Assembly (NCBI RefSeq): GCF_026151205.1
Contig: NC_087076.1
Coordinates: 23,368,828 to 23,432,827 of the forward strand
DNA from: Bolinopsis microptera
Taxonomy: Eukaryota; Ctenophora; Tentaculata; Lobata; Bolinopsidae
Direction of reading: 5' to 3'
Length of the DNA: 64,000 nt
The notes below the pieces were generated by a model, which was not told where the DNA came from, made no database searches, and saw only the letters and a program-made list of their open reading frames with translations. The translations under genes and the position numbers were made by a program. Positions 61,531 to 64,000 of the stretch are shown in pieces. How positions within the stretch are numbered: the stretch's first letter is position 1; each line of letters opens with the position of its first letter.

Positions 61531-64000
61531 GTGCAATTCCAATGTAAAGATCAAACGATGACAGTGGAAGGAACTACAGATAACATATTTGAGGCTGAAT
61601 GTGGAACAAATGGAGGGGAGATAGTTTTAAAGAAATGCTACCCTTCGTGTTCGGTAAGTGTTTTAGTAGTGACAGTGTTGATTGTAACACAATTTTACTA
61701 TATAGGTTTATCTTTGGTACAGAGGAGAACCGCTGTTACCATTGTTACCATGGTTACGTTGCAAGTGACTTTTAAAATAGCCATCTCATTAACATTAATT
61801 CTATTTCAAATCTGGTAAAAGATTTCGAGTCTGTCAAGTCTGATCTGCACTAAATCAAGTTTTACCGACAAACTTTGAACCGATATGGTTACATGCACTA
61901 TGCAGTTCTTAAATGTATCTGCGTGATAGATGTTAGGTGAAAATAATATCTTGGAGATGGATTTAAGACAAAACATTTTGCATAGTAATTCTCCATCTTT
62001 TCAGGTAACTGAGATTCCCAACCCTAACGCCAACACCATCGTTAGTGCCGTAGGAAGTCAGACCGGAACCAAAGTTGCATGGGGTGAAGAGGTGGAAATT
62101 AATTGTTCTAGTGACGACTATGTCATGGCTTTCGATGTAACCAAAAGAGCAATTGGGTCTTATGCTGAGTGTAAGACAGATCCTAACGATAATACAAAAG
62201 TAGAATTGAAGGAGGCAGGAACACATGCTGGCGAAGATTGGTGTGCTGGTAAGTGTACGAATTTAAAACAAGTGGGACACAGAGACTAATGATGTCAAGT
62301 TCCGGTCCAAACTTTTTCAAAGCATGTCTCATTACGGATAACTGAATTTAGATATTTATGCTTCCAAAGGGAAAATTAAACGAAAGTTAAACTAAATTGA
62401 ACAGAATTTTTCTCGCCAAAAAAATACTCCCCGCCATCTTAAAAGCAATGCAATCATAACAATACAAAATAATCTGAAACACGCAACACATGTTTCATTT
62501 CCAAAACCTAACTGTGTACAGTCACGACGTGTTTATTTTTCTCTGCTTTTTTCCTGATCATTTCTTCAACTTGAAAATTACGTTCTGCACTGTCTCCGAT
62601 TTCTTCGTTCCCGCTCTCCGACTAGCCAAGATCCGGGGACCAAGATACCATTTTTATGGATAGTTTTACCATGGGCCATTATCAAGTCTAAAGTTTTTTT
62701 GTAAACGGCCTAGTATCATCTCTACGTCAGTAACAAATTAAATTACTTCAGCTGTCCCAAAGTTGGGTGCACCAACAGCGTCAACCGGATCGTACACCTT
62801 TACAGCTTCTGTGGTATTGCCTTCAGACAGAGATACGTAAGTCTATAGGATACCTTTTTTAGATACCATCAGTTTCAACAAAATAAAATCTGTGCTTGAC
62901 AACAGACTTAAAGCTACGACTGGGGACCCGAAGTATTTTGTTGTGAGACAGCGCCCAATCGGGTACGAATCACGGAATCAGCTGTTTCAAAACACCGTGT
63001 ATCATTGTATGCAAAACAACACATCCGTATTCATGGGTCATGTTTATTGCTTCATTTTGTAATCTTCAAAAGGTTTGGAAAAAATTTCTTCGCTTCCCTC
63101 AACCGAATTTTAACTTTATAACCAATTCAGATTTGATGATTGGAAGATATACGAAGTGCAAGTCGCGGACAGTACTGGTGATATAATTTGCACCATTACT
63201 ACTATCAACGCAGACTCCGATACTTACGATTGCCCGTACACTCTATCTACTTCTGATGCTGATTGGAAAGCCAAATTAAAAGATGGTTTCTCACTGCATG
63301 TCTATCATATCATATATCCAAGCAAAGATGTAGTTTATATGACTAAAAAAGACGTTACTGGATTTTATGTTGGACCTCCACCCTTGGACGCAGGTATTTG
63401 CTATATAATATGTACTCACCTATTTTTCTATTTCGATAAAACTCACGATGTGTTGTATGACTAGTTGACAGCCGCTATTATTAACAGTGTTGCCGTCTAA
63501 TGCTATTATTTACTGTACATGTATTTGATTCGTAACTTCCTAATTTTTGTCATTTCTTCAGGTGACGTCACGATTAGTGTTGTCGGCGCTAAAACTGTAA
63601 CTATGATTTTCAAAGACACTTTGCCTGCTGATATTGGAGAAATCACTGCAATCGGCTCATACGAACCAGTGTATGCAATGAAGATAAGTGAGAAGGATGG
63701 TGAAGAGAAACAAGCTTACGATGCTAAGAGTAAGTTAATTTGTGTAACTGTGAATCATAATCTCCATGTTTGAGAAATAAACGTTACTAAACAGCTATAC
63801 ATCTGAGCTGTTGTTGATATTTGTCATCATTAAAATTATGATTTAAGGAACTTATCTCCAGAGTTAACTAAAATAACCTAAAAAATAACCTAATATTCGT
63901 TTCTAGAACTGGCTTCCAGTTTATATAGAAGAATTGCGCGATTGTAACGTGGACTGTTCCCAACAGTTTGCACCATACAATTACAAAGATAACTCCATCG
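61531..64000 (+). CDS. Multi-exon gene for an unrecognised, probably extracellular beta-rich protein (partial)
   Basis: Six plus-strand exons with clean borders and compatible phases: A 61,531-61,653; B 62,005-62,248; C 62,752-62,836; D 63,131-63,393; E 63,562-63,729; F from 63,920 past the window end. Spliced, they give one open frame of about 320 residues with no start or stop inside the window. Exon A has four Cys (QCKD, AECG, KKCYPSCS). Exon B has three (EINCSSDD, AECKTD, DWCAG), with Trp beside the last, faintly like the second half of a sushi/CCP domain. C-E are rich in Thr, Ser, Val, Asp and alternating hydrophobics (SYTFTASVVLPSDRD; GDVTISVVGAKTVTM), suggesting Ig- or FN3-like sandwiches. 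F is Cys-bearing again (LRDCNVDC). Introns are 168-503 bases. No family recognised. The frame is clean, unlike anything in the array. Confidence 0.75.

Noticed and set aside
61930-62004. Start codon and leader preceding exon B in the tail gene
   Set aside because: The segment lies between a good donor (61,654) and acceptor (ending 62,004) and is better read as intron.
1-64000. Prokaryotic or phage origin, CRISPR array or operon with ribosome binding sites
   Set aside because: Consistent GT/AG introns, animal-type gene families and a LINE exclude a bacterial source. No short spaced repeats of CRISPR type were seen.

Overview
This window is eukaryotic and almost certainly from an invertebrate metazoan. 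It has short spliced exons with GT/AG borders, AT-rich introns and spacers, animal housekeeping genes, a non-LTR retrotransposon and small inverted-repeat elements. The species cannot be fixed from the sequence. Compact same-strand gene spacing would suit an animal with operons (tunicates, for example), but that is only a suggestion.

Layout. Positions 1 to about 60,560 are one head-to-tail tandem array of a unit of about 17.8 kb: three full copies (1-17,988; 17,989-35,812; 35,813-53,592) and about 7 kb of a fourth (53,593-60,560). Copies differ mainly by private single-base insertions, deletions and homopolymer changes. This is the pattern of uncorrected long-read sequence, so every gene in the array is broken into short frame fragments. 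Comparing copies restores readable exons. At about 60,560 the array stops abruptly. The last 3.4 kb is clean sequence holding in-frame exons of an unrelated plus-strand gene.

Unit content, in copy 1 coordinates. On the minus strand, from high to low coordinates, are: an unidentified spliced gene (about 13,950 to 13,375); an RP9/PAP-1 homologue (12,621-11,357); a WDR55 homologue (10,826-9,576); an OSGEP/Kae1 homologue (9,364 to about 7,265) that appears to lack its C-terminal quarter; an unassigned coding-like segment (6,470-5,780); and a LINE-type retrotransposon with APE endonuclease and reverse transcriptase (4,960-1,860). On the plus strand there are 5' exons of a single-pass membrane protein (14,648-15,037), a MITE of about 160 bp, a long palindrome and a CpG-rich cluster of three hairpins. 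About 5 kb per unit shows no gene I can defend.

How the genes relate. RP9 (splicing-associated), WDR55 (nucleolar, rRNA processing) and OSGEP (KEOPS complex, tRNA t6A37) are all RNA-metabolism genes. They lie collinear, with gaps of about 530 and 210 bp, which would fit a co-transcribed cluster. The tail encodes a Cys-containing, beta-rich, probably extracellular protein that I do not recognise.

Main caution. Whether the array is a real segmental amplification or an assembly or gap-filling artefact cannot be settled here. Exon edges inside the array are good to a few bases at best.
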